Shown piece by piece: positions 35,178 to 45,800 of a stretch of 64,000 nucleotides of DNA. Within the stretch, counting starts at the first letter, position 1. Each line of letters starts with the position of its first letter. The stretch covers positions 1,612,001 to 1,676,000 of the forward strand of contig NZ_AP023420.1 of assembly GCF_018408705.1 (NCBI RefSeq), written 5' to 3'. The translations under genes were made by a program, and so were the position numbers. Origin of the DNA: Pusillibacter faecalis (lineage in GTDB: Bacteria; Bacillota; Clostridia; Oscillospirales; Oscillospiraceae). Below the pieces are notes generated by a model. It did not search any database and was not told the origin of the DNA. It was given only the letters and a program-made list of their open reading frames with translations.

Positions 35178-36690
35178 ATTTTACGATCAGGGTCTTGCCG
35201 TCCATGTCCTCCGGGCAGGCCAGTCCCATTACATCCAAAATGGTGGGGGCGATGTCGGCCAAACGCCCTTTGCGCAGCTCTGTTCCCGCGCCGCAGAGGA
35301 TAAAGGGGACCGGATTGGTGGTGTGTGCCGTCATGGGGCTGCCGTCCGGTTCCGTCATCTGCTCGGCATTGCCATGGTCGGCGGTGATCATGGCGATGCC
35401 GCCCATTTTCAGCGTGGCGTCCACCACTTTTCCCACACACTCGTCCACTGTTTCCACAGCCTTCACAGCGGCGTCAAACACGCCCGTGTGGCCCACCATG
35501 TCGCAGTTGGCAAAGTTCAGGATGATGACGTCATAGGCGCCGGACTCGATGCGTTCCACACATTTTTCGCACACCTCCGGCGCGCTCATCTCCGGCTGCA
35601 GGTCATAGGTGGCCACCTTGGGAGAGGGGATCAGCACCCGGTCCTCGCCGGGGAAGACCGTCTCGCTGCCGCCGTTGAAGAAGAAGGTCACATGTGCGTA
35701 TTTTTCCGTCTCGGCAATGCGCAGCTGAGTCATGCCCATCTGACTGAGATATTCGCCAAGGCCATTGCTGACACACACCCGGGGGAAGGCCACCTCCACA
35801 TGGGGCATTGTGGCGTCATATTCCGTGTTGCACACGAAGGTGACGGGAAAATACTGACGGGTAAAGCCATCAAAATCCGGGTCCACCAAAGTCCGGGTGA
35901 TCTCCCGGGCCCGGTCGGGACGGAAGTTGAAGAATATCACACTGTCGTTATCAGAGATGGTACCCTCGGTGTCACAGACCACGGGCTCCACAAACTCGTC
36001 CGTGATGCCGGCGGCATAGGAGTCCTTCACAGCGGCCACGGGCACAGGGTTAAAATGGGCGCTCTCCCCATACACCATGGCGTCATAGGCCTGCTCCACC
36101 CGGTCCCAGCGCTTGTCGCGGTCCATGGCGTAGTACCGGCCCATCACAGTGGCGATCTTTCCCACGCCGATCTCACGGCACTGCTCCACGGTCTGAGCCA
36201 CAAACTCCACGCCGGAGGTGGGGGACACATCCCGTCCGTCCAAAAAGGCGTGGATATAGACCCGCTCCAGGCCTTTGTCCCTGGCCAGCTTCAAAAGGGC
36301 GAAGAGATGCTGGATGTGGGAGTGGACACCGCCATCGGAAAGAAGGCCCATCAGGTGCAGAGCGGTTCCCTTTTCTTTGCAGGCATCCATGGCGTGCTGG
36401 TAGGCGGGATTGGTGAAGAAGTCTCCGTCCGCAATGGCTTTGGTGATGCGGGGCAGATCTTGAAACACCACCCGGCCGGCGCCGATGTTGGTGTGGCCCA
36501 CCTCACTGTTGCCCATCTGCCCCTCAGGAAGTCCCACGTCCAGTCCGGACGCTGAGAGCTCTGTGTGGGCATATTCCTGGAAGAACTGATCCAGACGGGG
36601 AGTTTTGGCGGCTTTGACAGCGTTGCCGCCGACGTGGTCGGACAGGCCAAAGCCGTCCATGATAATCAGGGTGGTTGGCGTTTTGTTCAT
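35176..36690 (-). CDS. gpmI: 2,3-bisphosphoglycerate-independent phosphoglycerate mutase
   Basis: Interconverts 3- and 2-phosphoglycerate. 504 residues from ATG 36690; usual length ~510. Alkaline-phosphatase-type motifs: LIIMDGFGLSD (metal Asp), MGNSEVGHTNIGAGR with the catalytic Ser, GLLSDGGVHSHIQHL, HAFLDGRDVSP, MGRYYAMDRDKRWDR, NFRPDRAREI, and C-terminal NCDMVGHTG and ADHGNAEQM metal sites. Second gene of the tpiA-gpmI unit, 108 bases after tpiA. Confidence 0.97.
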   Translation of the reverse strand: MNKTPTTLIIMDGFGLSDHVGGNAVKAAKTPRLDQFFQEYAHTELSASGLDVGLPEGQMGNSEVGHTNIGAGRVVFQDLPRITKAIADGDFFTNPAYQHAMDACKEKGTALHLMGLLSDGGVHSHIQHLFALLKLARDKGLERVYIHAFLDGRDVSPTSGVEFVAQTVEQCREIGVGKIATVMGRYYAMDRDKRWDRVEQAYDAMVYGESAHFNPVPVAAVKDSYAAGITDEFVEPVVCDTEGTISDNDSVIFFNFRPDRAREITRTLVDPDFDGFTRQYFPVTFVCNTEYDATMPHVEVAFPRVCVSNGLGEYLSQMGMTQLRIAETEKYAHVTFFFNGGSETVFPGEDRVLIPSPKVATYDLQPEMSAPEVCEKCVERIESGAYDVIILNFANCDMVGHTGVFDAAVKAVETVDECVGKVVDATLKMGGIAMITADHGNAEQMTEPDGSPMTAHTTNPVPFILCGAGTELRKGRLADIAPTILDVMGLACPEDMDGKTLIVK

Positions 36691-36798
36691 AAAAACCTCA
36701 TTTCGCGTACATGCAGAGTAAGCTCCATGAAAAGGGGACAAGCCCTTGTATATCAGGAGGAAAACCAAAAGCAGCTCCGGTCCCGCGGACAGGGATGA

Positions 36799-37575
36799 TT
36801 ATGCCTCTTGATTTGCCGCGTTGATAATTTCCACGAACTGATCCGGTTTCAGACTGGCGCCGCCGATCAGGCCGCCGTCGATATCGGGCTGAGCGAGAAG
36901 CTCGGCGGCGTTTTTGGGATTCATGGAACCGCCGTACTGAATGGTGACGCTGCGGGCCACCCGGGCGCCGTACAGGGCGCGGATCGTGGCACGGATGCTG
37001 GAGCAGACCTCGCCGGCCTGCTCGCTGGTGGCGGTTTTGCCGGTGCCGATGGCCCAGATGGGCTCATAGGCAATGATGCAGCGGCGCAGCTTCTCGGCGG
37101 GCACGCCGTGCAGGGCGCTCTTGACCTGCAGCGTCACCCACTCTCCGGTGATACCGCTCTCCCGCTGCTCCAGGCTCTCGCCCACGCAGATAATGGGGCT
37201 CATGCCTGCCTCCAGCACGGCGTGCACCTTCTTGTTGACCGAGGCGTCGGTTTCGCAGAAGTACTGGCGGCGCTCGCTGTGCCCCACGATCACATACTTG
37301 ACGCCCAGATCCTTAAGCATGCTGGCAGAGATCTCGCCCGTATATGCGCCCTTCTCCTCAAAATACACATTCTCCGCGCCCACGGAAATGCGCAGGTCCT
37401 TAAACGCTTTTACAGCCACAGAGATGTTGCAGGCGGGGACGCAGATCAGGGTGTCGCACCATTTGGCGCGGGGCATAATTTTCTTCAGCTCCTCGGCAAA
37501 TTTTTTGGTCTCTGTGGCAGTCATGTTCATTTTCCAGTTGCCGGCGATTACGGTTTTACGATATCTGCGGTTCAT
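36799..37575 (-). CDS. tpiA: Triosephosphate isomerase
   Basis: Interconverts dihydroxyacetone phosphate and glyceraldehyde 3-phosphate. 258 residues. NWKMN (catalytic Lys), GHSERRQYF (catalytic His), AYEPIWAIGTGKTA (catalytic Glu), and the phosphate loop GGSMNPKNA / GLIGGASL are all intact. ATG 37575 with AAGGAGATAA 10 bases upstream. Promoter TTGACA-17-TATAAA at 37737-37765 serves it and gpmI. Confidence 0.98.
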   Translation of the reverse strand: MNRRYRKTVIAGNWKMNMTATETKKFAEELKKIMPRAKWCDTLICVPACNISVAVKAFKDLRISVGAENVYFEEKGAYTGEISASMLKDLGVKYVIVGHSERRQYFCETDASVNKKVHAVLEAGMSPIICVGESLEQRESGITGEWVTLQVKSALHGVPAEKLRRCIIAYEPIWAIGTGKTATSEQAGEVCSSIRATIRALYGARVARSVTIQYGGSMNPKNAAELLAQPDIDGGLIGGASLKPDQFVEIINAANQEA

Positions 37576-37951
37576 ACTTTCTATTATCTCCTTACTATGT
37601 CTGATGAAAAATGGGGACGGCCGCTGCTATGGGCGCGGCATCCATGTGCGTGAAAAGTCAAATATGCTGTAGCCCTCGCCGCATCCCGGGAGGGGACCCT
37701 GGCAAGAGCAGGCTGACCTGTATAAAAACCTATTCATTTATAGCGAAATGATGCGCATCTGTCAAGTGTTTTGGCGTATTTTTAACTGCAATCCTCTGCT
37801 TTTATATATTTTTACAAGATTTCAAGGCAGCCACTTCCAGACTGGGGAGCCGCAGGGAAAGGCGGCGCTTCCAGCGGGCCTTTCTCAGACGCGGCTGGAG
37901 AGCGGGAAACGCCCGTTCCCCTGCTTCTAAGCATTCGGCTCCGAACGGCTT
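37576..37951. other. Intergenic region between pgk and tpiA
   Basis: 376 bases. Holds the minus-strand tpiA promoter; no gene or clear terminator for pgk is visible. Confidence 0.6.
37737..37765 (-). promoter_or_regulatory. Strong promoter for tpiA-gpmI
   Basis: Minus strand: TTGACA (37765-37760), 17-base spacer, TATAAA (37742-37737). Near-consensus. Confidence 0.85.
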
Positions 37952-39145
37952 TTACCGATCCAGCAGGCAGGCTACGCCGGGCAGCTCCTTGCCCTCCAGA
38001 AATTCCAGACTGGCGCCGCCGCCGGTGCTGATATGGGTCATCTTGTCGGCATAGCCCAGCTGCTCCACGGCAGCCGCGCTGTCTCCGCCGCCGATGATGG
38101 TGATGGCACTGGTTTTGCTAAGAGCCTCTGCGACGGCCTCGGTGCCCTTGGCAAAGGCGGGAAACTCAAAGACGCCCATGGGACCATTCCAGATGACAGT
38201 GCCGGCATCAGCCACGGCAGAGCAGTAGAGCTTTACGGTCTCGGGACCGATGTCCATACCCTGCCAGCCGTCGGGAATCTGGCCAGCCGGAACCACCTGG
38301 CGCTGGGCATCTGGGGAGAATGCGTCGCCGCAGACGGTGTCCACCGGCAGGAGCAGCCTGACGCCGCGCTTTTGCGCCTTGCCCACCATCTCTTGGGCGT
38401 AATCCATCCAATCAGCCTCCAGGAGGCTCTCACCCACTTTGCCGCCTTGAGCGGCCGCAAAGGTATAGGCCATGCCGCCGCCGATGATGATGGTGTCGGC
38501 AATTTCCAGGAGATTGTTGATGACGCCGATCTTGGAGCTGACCTTGCTGCCGCCCAGAATGGCCACCAGGGGGCGCTTGGGGTTGGCAATGGCGCCGCCC
38601 AGGAAATCCAGCTCCTTTTGGATCAGGAAGCCGGACACGGCAGGCAGGTAATCAGCCACGCCGGCAGTGGAGGCGTGGGCACGGTGGACTGCACCGAAGG
38701 CGTCAGACACGAAGAGGTCTGCCAGGGAAGCCAAGGCCTTGGCAAGCGTGGGATCATTTTTGGTCTCGCCCTTTTCAAACCGGGTGTTTTCCAGCAGCAG
38801 AATCTGGCCGGGGCGCAGGGCGGCGGCTTTCGCCTTGGCATCCTCGCCCACCACATCATGGGCAAAAAGAACCTCCTGCCCCAGAAGCTCGCTGAGCCGC
38901 TTGGCAACGGGGGCCAGGCTCAGCTTGGGGTCCGGGCCGTCCTTGGGCTTGCCCAGGTGGGAGCATGCGATGACCGCCGCGCCCTGCTCCAGCAGATACC
39001 GGATCGTGGGCAGCGCGGCCACAATACGCTTGTCGCTGGTGATCTCGCCTGTCACCTTGTCCTGGGGAACGTTGAAGTCGCAGCGCAGCAGGACTTTTTT
39101 CCCCGCCACGTCCATGTCGCGGACTGTTTTTTTGTTGTAATTCAT
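37952..39145 (-). CDS. pgk: Phosphoglycerate kinase
   Basis: Makes ATP from 1,3-bisphosphoglycerate in glycolysis. 397 residues from ATG 39145 (GGAGG 8 bases upstream; a 45-residue extension is possible in frame but overlaps trmL). N-domain [24 protein letters not shown]; hinge; C-domain with the nucleotide sites [31 protein letters not shown] and [15 protein letters not shown]. Co-oriented with trmL 55 bases upstream. Confidence 0.97.
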   Translation of the reverse strand: MNYNKKTVRDMDVAGKKVLLRCDFNVPQDKVTGEITSDKRIVAALPTIRYLLEQGAAVIACSHLGKPKDGPDPKLSLAPVAKRLSELLGQEVLFAHDVVGEDAKAKAAALRPGQILLLENTRFEKGETKNDPTLAKALASLADLFVSDAFGAVHRAHASTAGVADYLPAVSGFLIQKELDFLGGAIANPKRPLVAILGGSKVSSKIGVINNLLEIADTIIIGGGMAYTFAAAQGGKVGESLLEADWMDYAQEMVGKAQKRGVRLLLPVDTVCGDAFSPDAQRQVVPAGQIPDGWQGMDIGPETVKLYCSAVADAGTVIWNGPMGVFEFPAFAKGTEAVAEALSKTSAITIIGGGDSAAAVEQLGYADKMTHISTGGGASLEFLEGKELPGVACLLDR

Positions 39146-39200
39146 AGAGATGCCTCCATTCCTTTCTTTCCGCGTCAGCGGCGGCGCAAAGCGCCGGTGG

Positions 39201-39701
39201 TCAATCCTCGCAGGAGGCCGCCATCTGTCCCAAACCCTGCAGACCGGGAAAACCGATCTGACGCAGCGCCTCGTAGACACATACGGCCACCGTATTACTC
39301 AGGTTCAGGCTGCGGGCTGCGTCCACCATGGGCAGCCGGATGCAGCGGTCCCGGAACCTCTCCCGGAAAGCTTCCGGAAGCCCCGCGGTCTCCTTGCCGA
39401 AAAACAGCCAGCTCTCGGCGGTGAAGCGGGCCTTCGTATAGGGCCGAGGCGCCTTGGTGGTGGTGAGCCACGCCTCCCTGGCCGCCTCCGGATGTCTGCG
39501 GAACAAATCATCCAAGCTCTCGTAATCAGCCACCTCCACCAGATGCCAGTAATCCAGACCCGCCCGCCGGACAGCCTTTTCCGAGATATCAAAGCCCAGG
39601 GGACGGACGAGATGAAGCCGGCTGCCGGTTGCGGCGCAGGTGCGGGCAATATTTCCGCAGTTCTGGGGAATTTCCGGCTCGACCAATACAACATTCAGCA
39701 T
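39201..39701 (-). CDS. trmL: tRNA (cytidine/uridine-34-2'-O)-methyltransferase TrmL
   Basis: SPOUT methyltransferase of 166 residues that methylates the wobble ribose of tRNA-Leu in known cases. Motifs: [20 protein letters not shown] (motif 1 Arg), [20 protein letters not shown] and [20 protein letters not shown] (knot forming the AdoMet site). Start ATG 39701 is 4 bases after GGAGGG. First gene of trmL-pgk, with promoter at 39734-39762. Confidence 0.95.
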   Translation of the reverse strand: MLNVVLVEPEIPQNCGNIARTCAATGSRLHLVRPLGFDISEKAVRRAGLDYWHLVEVADYESLDDLFRRHPEAAREAWLTTTKAPRPYTKARFTAESWLFFGKETAGLPEAFRERFRDRCIRLPMVDAARSLNLSNTVAVCVYEALRQIGFPGLQGLGQMAASCED

Positions 39702-39733
39702 AGAACCCTCCACATACCATGCAGTTGGGTTCT

Positions 39734-39762
39734 ATTGTAATCTTTTACCTTTGCAAATTCAA
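39734..39762 (-). promoter_or_regulatory. Promoter of trmL-pgk
   Basis: Minus strand: TTGAAT (39762-39757), 17-base spacer, TACAAT (39739-39734). Confidence 0.7.
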
Positions 39763-39956
39763 CTATATTGTATGAAGAAATTGCGTTTTTTATTGAAAAT
39801 ATGCAGAAACAGAGCAGGGGTGAAAAAGGAGGCGGCTCGGTTGGCAAATTTTGTGGATTCCGGTTATTTTCGACAAAGAATGACGGCAAATATGCGAGAT
39901 TTGGGAGAAATTTTTGAAAGAACTTATCCAAAAAGACTAGATTTCCCGGAAATGTC

Positions 39957-39965
39957 TGCTATAAT
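39957..39965 (+). promoter_or_regulatory. Extended -10 promoter ahead of the glmU-like stub
   Basis: TGCTATAAT at 39957-39965, 26 bases upstream of the ribosome site; no good -35 is visible, as expected for an extended -10 promoter. Confidence 0.6.
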
Positions 39966-40008
39966 GTATATGGACAAATATGTTCTGCAAGGGAGGGGTT
40001 GCTCCGTG

Positions 40009-40488
40009 ATGCATCCTCAAAGTGCCGTGATTTTCATGGAGGAGGACATTCTCTCCGATACCCACAAACCGCTGATGCTGGAAGAGTTCCTGACTGTTCC
40101 CATTCTGGAGAGAATGGCTCGGAAGCTATGGAATGAAGGTATGCAGCGGTTCTTTGTTGTCTGCACGCCGCAATTCGCGGCGCCTGCGCGCGTTTGTTTT
40201 CCAGAGGAGGCAGAGGTGACGCTGTCGGACCGGCATGACGATCTCATGGCTTTTTTAAATACGCCAAGTCCGGTGCTGGTGCTCAGCCGCTCCGCGCTTC
40301 CGGCGGCGCAGGCCGGACCAGGGTTTGCCTATGCGGCCCCCGGCCATGAGCTGCGGGAGGCATGGCGGGAGCGAATGACCAACAACGTGCAGGCGGCGGA
40401 GCTGGTGCCTGGCTGGCTGCCGGTCTATGGGACTGATACGCTGGCAGAGCTGGAGCCCTGGTTTCGGGAAGGCAGAGACGGAAATTGA
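40009..40488 (+). CDS. Short GlmU/nucleotidyltransferase-like stub protein upstream of prs
   Basis: 159 residues; ATG 40009 (or GTG 40006) after GGGAGGGG. The N-terminal stretch AVIFMEEDILSDTHKPLMLEEFLTVP-ILERMARKLWNEGMQRFFVV has the spacing of the sugar-nucleotidyltransferase start (AIILAAG-GTRM--PK-L----GKPMLEHV), but the Gly-rich GxGTRM nucleotide loop is gone and no acyltransferase domain follows. It lies exactly where glmU (gcaD) sits in the Bacillus glmU-prs-pth-mfd block. Enzymatic activity is therefore unlikely; a regulatory or vestigial role is inferred. Homology is by pattern only. Confidence 0.55.
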   Translation: MHPQSAVIFMEEDILSDTHKPLMLEEFLTVPILERMARKLWNEGMQRFFVVCTPQFAAPARVCFPEEAEVTLSDRHDDLMAFLNTPSPVLVLSRSALPAAQAGPGFAYAAPGHELREAWRERMTNNVQAAELVPGWLPVYGTDTLAELEPWFREGRDGN

Positions 40489-40539
40489 CCGCATCATCAA
40501 AGCAACCACATAACTGACTACAGAAAGAGGACGGTAACA

Positions 40540-41499
40540 ATGATTTCTCACGGTAAGGATATCAAGGTGTTTTCCGGAAATTCCAATCCCGCGTTGGCCA
40601 AGGAGATCTGCCAGCTGATGGGGACAAAGCTGGGTGAGGCGGAGGTTAAGGGCTTTGCTGACGGCGAGGCGTCTGTCTCCATCTACGAGACGGTGCGCGG
40701 CAGCGATGTGTTTGTGGTGCAGTCCACCTGCAAGCCCGTCAATGACCATCTGATGGAGCTGCTAGTGATGATCGACGCGCTGCGCCGGGCGTCCGCCGGG
40801 CGGATCACCGCGGTGATCCCCTACTTCGGCTATGCCCGCCAGGACCGCAAGGCCAAGGCGCGGGACCCGATCTCCGCCAAGCTGGTGGCCAATATGATTA
40901 CCGCCGCCGGCGCGGACCGGGTGCTGACCATGGACCTCCACGCCGCGCAGATTCAGGGCTTCTTCGACATTCCGGTGGACAATCTGGCCGGCAACCCTGT
41001 GTTTGTGGACTACTACGCGAAAAAGTTTGGTTCTGTCTGTGAGGACATGGTGGTGGTCTCTCCGGACGTGGGCTCTGTGGCCCGGGCGCGGACCTTTGCC
41101 CAGAAGCTGCACATGCAGCTGGCGATTGTGGACAAGCGCCGTCAAAAGGCCAACCAGTGCGAGGTGATGAACATCATCGGCGATGTCCGGGATAAGGACT
41201 GCATCCTCTTTGATGATATGGTGGACACGGCCGGGAGCCTTTGCAACGCGGCCAAGGCCCTGGTGGAGGTAGGCGGAGCCAAGACCGTCCATGCCTGCGC
41301 CTCCCACGGTGTGCTCTCCGGTCCCGCTGTGGAGCGGATCAACAGCAGCGCCATTGAGGAGCTGGCGCTCCTGAACACCATTCCGGCCATTGATCCCGCT
41401 CTGAGCGGTAAGATCAAATATCTCTCCGTGGGACCCATGTTCAGCGAGGCCATTGAGCGCATCTATCAGGAGACCTCGATTTCCAAGCTCTTCCGCTGA
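40540..41499 (+). CDS. prs: Ribose-phosphate pyrophosphokinase
   Basis: Makes PRPP from ribose 5-phosphate and ATP for nucleotide, His and Trp synthesis. 319 residues, usual length. Features: [15 protein letters not shown], the metal/ATP site [36 protein letters not shown] and the PRPP loop [31 protein letters not shown] before ATG 40540. 51 bases after the stub gene. Confidence 0.97.
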   Translation: MISHGKDIKVFSGNSNPALAKEICQLMGTKLGEAEVKGFADGEASVSIYETVRGSDVFVVQSTCKPVNDHLMELLVMIDALRRASAGRITAVIPYFGYARQDRKAKARDPISAKLVANMITAAGADRVLTMDLHAAQIQGFFDIPVDNLAGNPVFVDYYAKKFGSVCEDMVVVSPDVGSVARARTFAQKLHMQLAIVDKRRQKANQCEVMNIIGDVRDKDCILFDDMVDTAGSLCNAAKALVEVGGAKTVHACASHGVLSGPAVERINSSAIEELALLNTIPAIDPALSGKIKYLSVGPMFSEAIERIYQETSISKLFR

Positions 41500-41546
41500 T
41501 TGCGGTATCTGGCGGAATCTTATTTGGATAGGATGTTACGATCTCA

Positions 41547-41570
41547 GGCGGGGAAGGAAACTTTCCCGCC
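41547..41570 (+). other. Hairpin between prs and pth
   Basis: GGCGGGGAAG-GAAA-CTTTCCCGCC, one mismatch, no T tract. Could partly end or process the prs transcript. Confidence 0.4.
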
Positions 41571-41633
41571 TCCGATCTGTGGCTCTCGGCTGGTGGGAGC
41601 GGCTTCCAGTTGATTTTGAGTGAGGAGACTGAC

Positions 41634-42215
41634 ATGCTGTTTGAAAAGAAGTCTGTGGACTGGCTGATTGTGGGGTTGGGGAATCCTGGCCAGAAATATG
41701 CCAGCACCCGACACAATATGGGCTTTTTGACAGTGGACCTGCTGGCGGAGAGGTTGGGCGTGAAGCTCAACAAGGTCAAATTCAAGTCCGCCTATCACAT
41801 CGTATCGTTCGCCGGGACCAAGTGCCTTGTGATGAAACCCCAGACATATATGAATCTCTCCGGCGAGGCAGTGCGGGAGGCGGCGCAGTTCTATAAGGTT
41901 CCCGCCGACCATGTGCTGGTGATCTATGACGACGTGTCCCTTCCTGTGGGGAAGCTGCGGGTCCGGCCCACCGGCTCCGCCGGCGGGCACAACGGCATCA
42001 AGAACATCATCGCCCACCTGGGCACCCAGGACTTCCCCCGGATCAAAATCGGCACCGGCGCCCCCGGAGAGGGCGGCGATATGATTGACTGGGTGATCGG
42101 CACGCCGTCCCAGGCGGAGCGGAAGATCCTGCTGGACGCCTTTGAGCGGGCCATTGACGCGGCGGCGTGCGTCATTGAGCACGGCTGCCAGAGGGCTATG
42201 AACGACTTCAACTGA
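41634..42215 (+). CDS. pth: Peptidyl-tRNA hydrolase
   Basis: Frees tRNA from stalled peptidyl-tRNA. 193 residues. Signatures: LIVGLGNPGQKYASTRHNMGF (Asn and catalytic His), KPQTYMNLSG, YDDVSLPVGKLRVRPTGSAGGHNGI and FPRIKIGTG. ATG 41634 with GAGGAG; the upstream TTG at 41610 has none. Part of the conserved prs-pth-mfd order. Confidence 0.97.
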   Translation: MLFEKKSVDWLIVGLGNPGQKYASTRHNMGFLTVDLLAERLGVKLNKVKFKSAYHIVSFAGTKCLVMKPQTYMNLSGEAVREAAQFYKVPADHVLVIYDDVSLPVGKLRVRPTGSAGGHNGIKNIIAHLGTQDFPRIKIGTGAPGEGGDMIDWVIGTPSQAERKILLDAFERAIDAAACVIEHGCQRAMNDFN

Positions 42216-42251
42216 GCCGTCTGTATGGACGATCCATCCGGGAGAGACGCT

Positions 42252-42703
42252 ATGAAGCGAAAGCGGACGCATTATGCCGGCGGCGCTGATTTTCTCCGTC
42301 CTGGTCTGGGTGCTTAAGCCTCGGAGCTTTGTCGGCTTTTCCCCTGAGGTGGCGGACGTTGTCATCGACCGATCCAACATAGGCGCGGACCGCGAATTTT
42401 GTCAGGCACGACCTGACCGGGAGGAGGCCGCTGCTGGCAGAGGCGGCGGTCCGTTTGGAAGGCCCCAGCCGTGATACCATCTGGTTACCCGGCGGAGGGG
42501 CAGGAGCTCTACCGGATCGAATTCATCCATAGGGGGGAGCTCAGCGGACGCCCGGCTTGACCTGCGTTCGATGGCATGCTCTGCACGTCCCTGTATCTTG
42601 GAATCTGAGGTTGGGCTATGCCCGCTACGAGTTCTCCGGCTGTGACATGAGCGCCATGGATGCGGAGCTTCGGGCGCTGCTGGGCATGGTGGGAACTTTT
42701 TGA
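42252..42703 (+). pseudogene. Decayed small membrane or lipoprotein gene
   Basis: An ATG (42252) with a basic start KRKRTH is followed, only after a +1 shift, by a hydrophobic segment ALIFSVLVWVL and VADVVIDRSNI; a second shift gives LTGRRPLLAEAAVRLEGPS, and the last part reads LRLGYARYEFSGCDMSAMDAELRALLGMV to a stop at 42703. At least three frames are needed, so this is best read as a broken gene of ~150 codons sitting between pth and mfd. In B. subtilis this slot holds fin, but I see no resemblance. Confidence 0.4.
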
Positions 42704-42801
42704 GAATAGAATGCAATACCTTGGGGCACACCCCGGTTTTTAGGAAGGGAGTGTGCCCTGATTCTGCTGTCAATATCCAAATTTTTACAAGGAATACATC
42801 C

Positions 42802-45800
42802 ATGGAACACTTTTTACAACAATTAGCGGCCATACCGGAGGTGGCGGAGCTGATCCGCCGGGTGGACGGCGGCGGATGTCCGGCGGCAGTGACCGGGCTG
42901 CAGCCGGTGCAGAGGGCCTGCGTGGGCGCGGCGGTGGCACGGGCTTCCAGGCGGAGCGCGGTCTTTGTCTGCGGCGATGAACGGGAGGTCCGGCAACTGG
43001 CTGGGGACTTGGAGACGCTGATGGGCGTGCGCCCGGTGATTCTTCTCAGCCGGGAGTGGCAGCTGCGGCCAGGGGCTGTGGCCTCCCGAGAGTGGGAGCG
43101 GAGCCGTCTGGCGGCTTTATATGATATGGCCCGGGGCGAGGCGGCAGTGGTGGTGGCCACCGCCGACGCACTGATGCAGCGAACCCTGCCTCCAAAGCTT
43201 CTGAACAGCCTTGCTGTCACGTTGAAGACGGGAGGCCGGGCGGATTTAAAGGTTCTCGCAGAGAGCTTGCTCTCTGCGGGCTATACCCGGTGCGACCAGG
43301 TAGAGGGCGTGGGCCAGTTCGCCCTGCGGGGCGGCATCCTGGATGTGTTCTCTCCCCTGATGGATCAGCCGGTGCGGTGTGAGTTTTTCGACGATGAAAT
43401 CGACTCCATGGGGAGCTTTGATCCGGCCACCCAGCGGCGGACAGCCAATGTAACCTCCGCTTTGCTGCTGCCGGCGGCGGAGGTGCTGCCCTCCGCCGTG
43501 CCCGGCGGCGCGACGGACCTGGCGGAGAGGCTCCTGCGTCTGGCGGAAAAGCTGGAGAAAAAGCCGCGGACTGTGGAGACTGCCGCCCAGCTGCGGGAGG
43601 ACGCCCAGCGACTGCAAAACGGCGCGGAGGTCGGGGGACTGGATCGGTATCTCGCGGCCGTCTATCCAAAGGCGGCGGCGGGCGTCCACTACCTGCCGGC
43701 GGAGAGTCTGGTGTTCCTCTGCGAAAGCGGGCGGGTGGACGAGCGGGTGAAGAACACCCTGCTGCAAAATAAACAGGATGTGGAGGCCTTACTGGAGGCC
43801 GGAGTGATGGCGGGGGAATATGGGAAGTTGCTGCTTTCCGCCGAGGAACTCTACACCGCGCTGGAGGACCATCCGGTGGTGATGATGGAATCTCTGCCCA
43901 CCTCCCGCCGTCCCTTGGTACCCCGGGGGCTGCTGGGAATGACGGCGCGGCAGCTCTCCTCCTATGGCGGCAGCTTGGAGACGGCAGTTACGGATCTGGA
44001 GCACTACCGGGGCAGCGGCAGCGCCGTGTTGGTGCTGTGCGGCGGAGAGAGCCGGGCGAACAATCTCCAGCGGCTTTTAGAGGAGCGGCGGATTCCGGCG
44101 GTGTTGGATTTGAAGAACGCCGGAATGCCGGAGCCGGGAGAGGTGCGGATTTCCATGGGCGCGCTGTCCGCCGGCTGCGAATGGCCGACGATTCATCTGG
44201 CCGTTTTGACAGAGGGGCAGCTGACCGGCACGGTCCGGAAACGGGCGAAGCTGAAAAAGGAGAGCAGCCGCCAGAAAATCCAGTCCTATACAGACCTCTC
44301 ACCTGGGGACTTGGTGGTTCATGTTCACCATGGCGTGGGCCGGTTTGCCGGCATCCAGCGGATGCCGGTGGACGGGGTGGAGAAGGACTATATTAAAATT
44401 GATTACGCTGGCGGCGACTGTCTCTATGTCCCGGTAACTCAGCTAGACCAGGTCAGCAAGTATATCGGCGGGGGCGAGGACCAGGAGCGGGCCCGGCTCA
44501 ACAAGCTGGGCGGCACGGAGTGGGCCAAGCAGAAGACCCGGGCGAAGAAGGCTGCCAAGGACTTGGCGAAGGGGCTGACGCAGCTGTACGCCGAACGGCA
44601 GAAGAGGCCCGGCTTTGCCTTTTCCCCGGACTCCCCCTGGCAGCAGGAGTTTGAGGAGGCCTTTCCCTATGCCGAGACGGACGACCAGCTCCGGGCCATC
44701 GCGGAGATCAAGGCGGATATGGAACGGCCCCGGCCTATGGACCGGCTTCTGTGCGGTGACGTAGGCTACGGCAAGACGGAGGTGGCGCTGCGGGCGGTGA
44801 TGAAGTGCGTGCTGGACGGCAAACAGGCAGCCATTTTGGTGCCCACCACGGTTCTGGCCCAGCAGCATTACGCAACGGCGGTGGGGCGATTCCGGGACTT
44901 CCCGGTGAAGATTGAGGTGCTCTCCCGCTTCACCACGGCCAAGGAGCAAAAGCGCATTCTCTCCGCCGCCCGGAGCGGCGGCGTGGACCTGCTGATCGGC
45001 ACGCACAAGCTGCTTCAAAAAAGCGTGGAGTTCAAAGACCTGGGGCTTTTGATTATTGACGAGGAGCAGCGCTTCGGCGTCACCCACAAGGAGCGGCTCA
45101 AGGAGATCAGCCGCCAGGTGGACGTGCTGACGCTCTCCGCAACGCCTATCCCCCGGACGCTGAACATGGCCCTCTCGGGACTGCGGGATATGAGCACCAT
45201 TGAGGAGCCTCCCGCTGACCGCCAGCCGGTGCAGACCTACGTCCTGGAACACGACTGGGCGCTGCTGGAGGACGCCATGCGCCGGGAACTCAGCCGGGGC
45301 GGACAGGTCTATTACCTCCACAACCGGGTGGAGACCATTGACCTCACCGCCTCCCGCATTCAGAAGCTGCTGGGACCGGAGGTTCGGGTTGTCACCGGAC
45401 ACGGAAAGATGGGGGAGCGGGAGCTCTCCGCCGTCATGCAGGCGATGGTGGACGGAGAGGCGGACATCCTGGTATGCACCACCATCATTGAGACGGGCAT
45501 TGATATTCCCAACGTCAACACGCTGATTATTGAGGACGCGGACCGGATGGGGCTGAGCCAGCTCCATCAGATTCGCGGCCGTATTGGACGCAGCGTCCGG
45601 CGGGCTTACGCCTATCTGACATTTCGCCGGGGCAAGGTCTTGCAGGAGAACGCCGCCAAGCGCCTCGCGGCCATCCGGGAGTATGTGGAGTTCGGCTCCG
45701 GCTTCAAGGTGGCCATGCGGGACCTGGAGATCCGGGGGGCCGGCAACCTGCTGGGGCCGGAGCAGTCCGGCTATCTCATGACCGTGGGTTATGATCTCTA

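Larger units (their letters stand above)
39702..40008. other. Divergent promoter region trmL / glmU-like gene
   Basis: 307 bases, AT-rich. Contains a minus-strand promoter for trmL and a plus-strand extended -10 for the stub gene ahead of prs. An open frame runs through it in frame with the stub, but its residues look non-coding and lack a start site. Confidence 0.6.

Noticed and set aside
35074..36555. 493-codon plus-strand frame over gpmI
   Set aside because: His/Gly-rich shadow of gpmI; overlaps the terminator at 35144-35177.
38033..39424. 463-codon plus-strand frame over pgk
   Set aside because: Shadow of pgk; runs across the pgk start and into trmL.
39640..40008. N-terminal extension of the glmU-like stub
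   Set aside because: The extension passes through promoter sequence and a strong GGGAGGGG site directly precedes 40006/40009.
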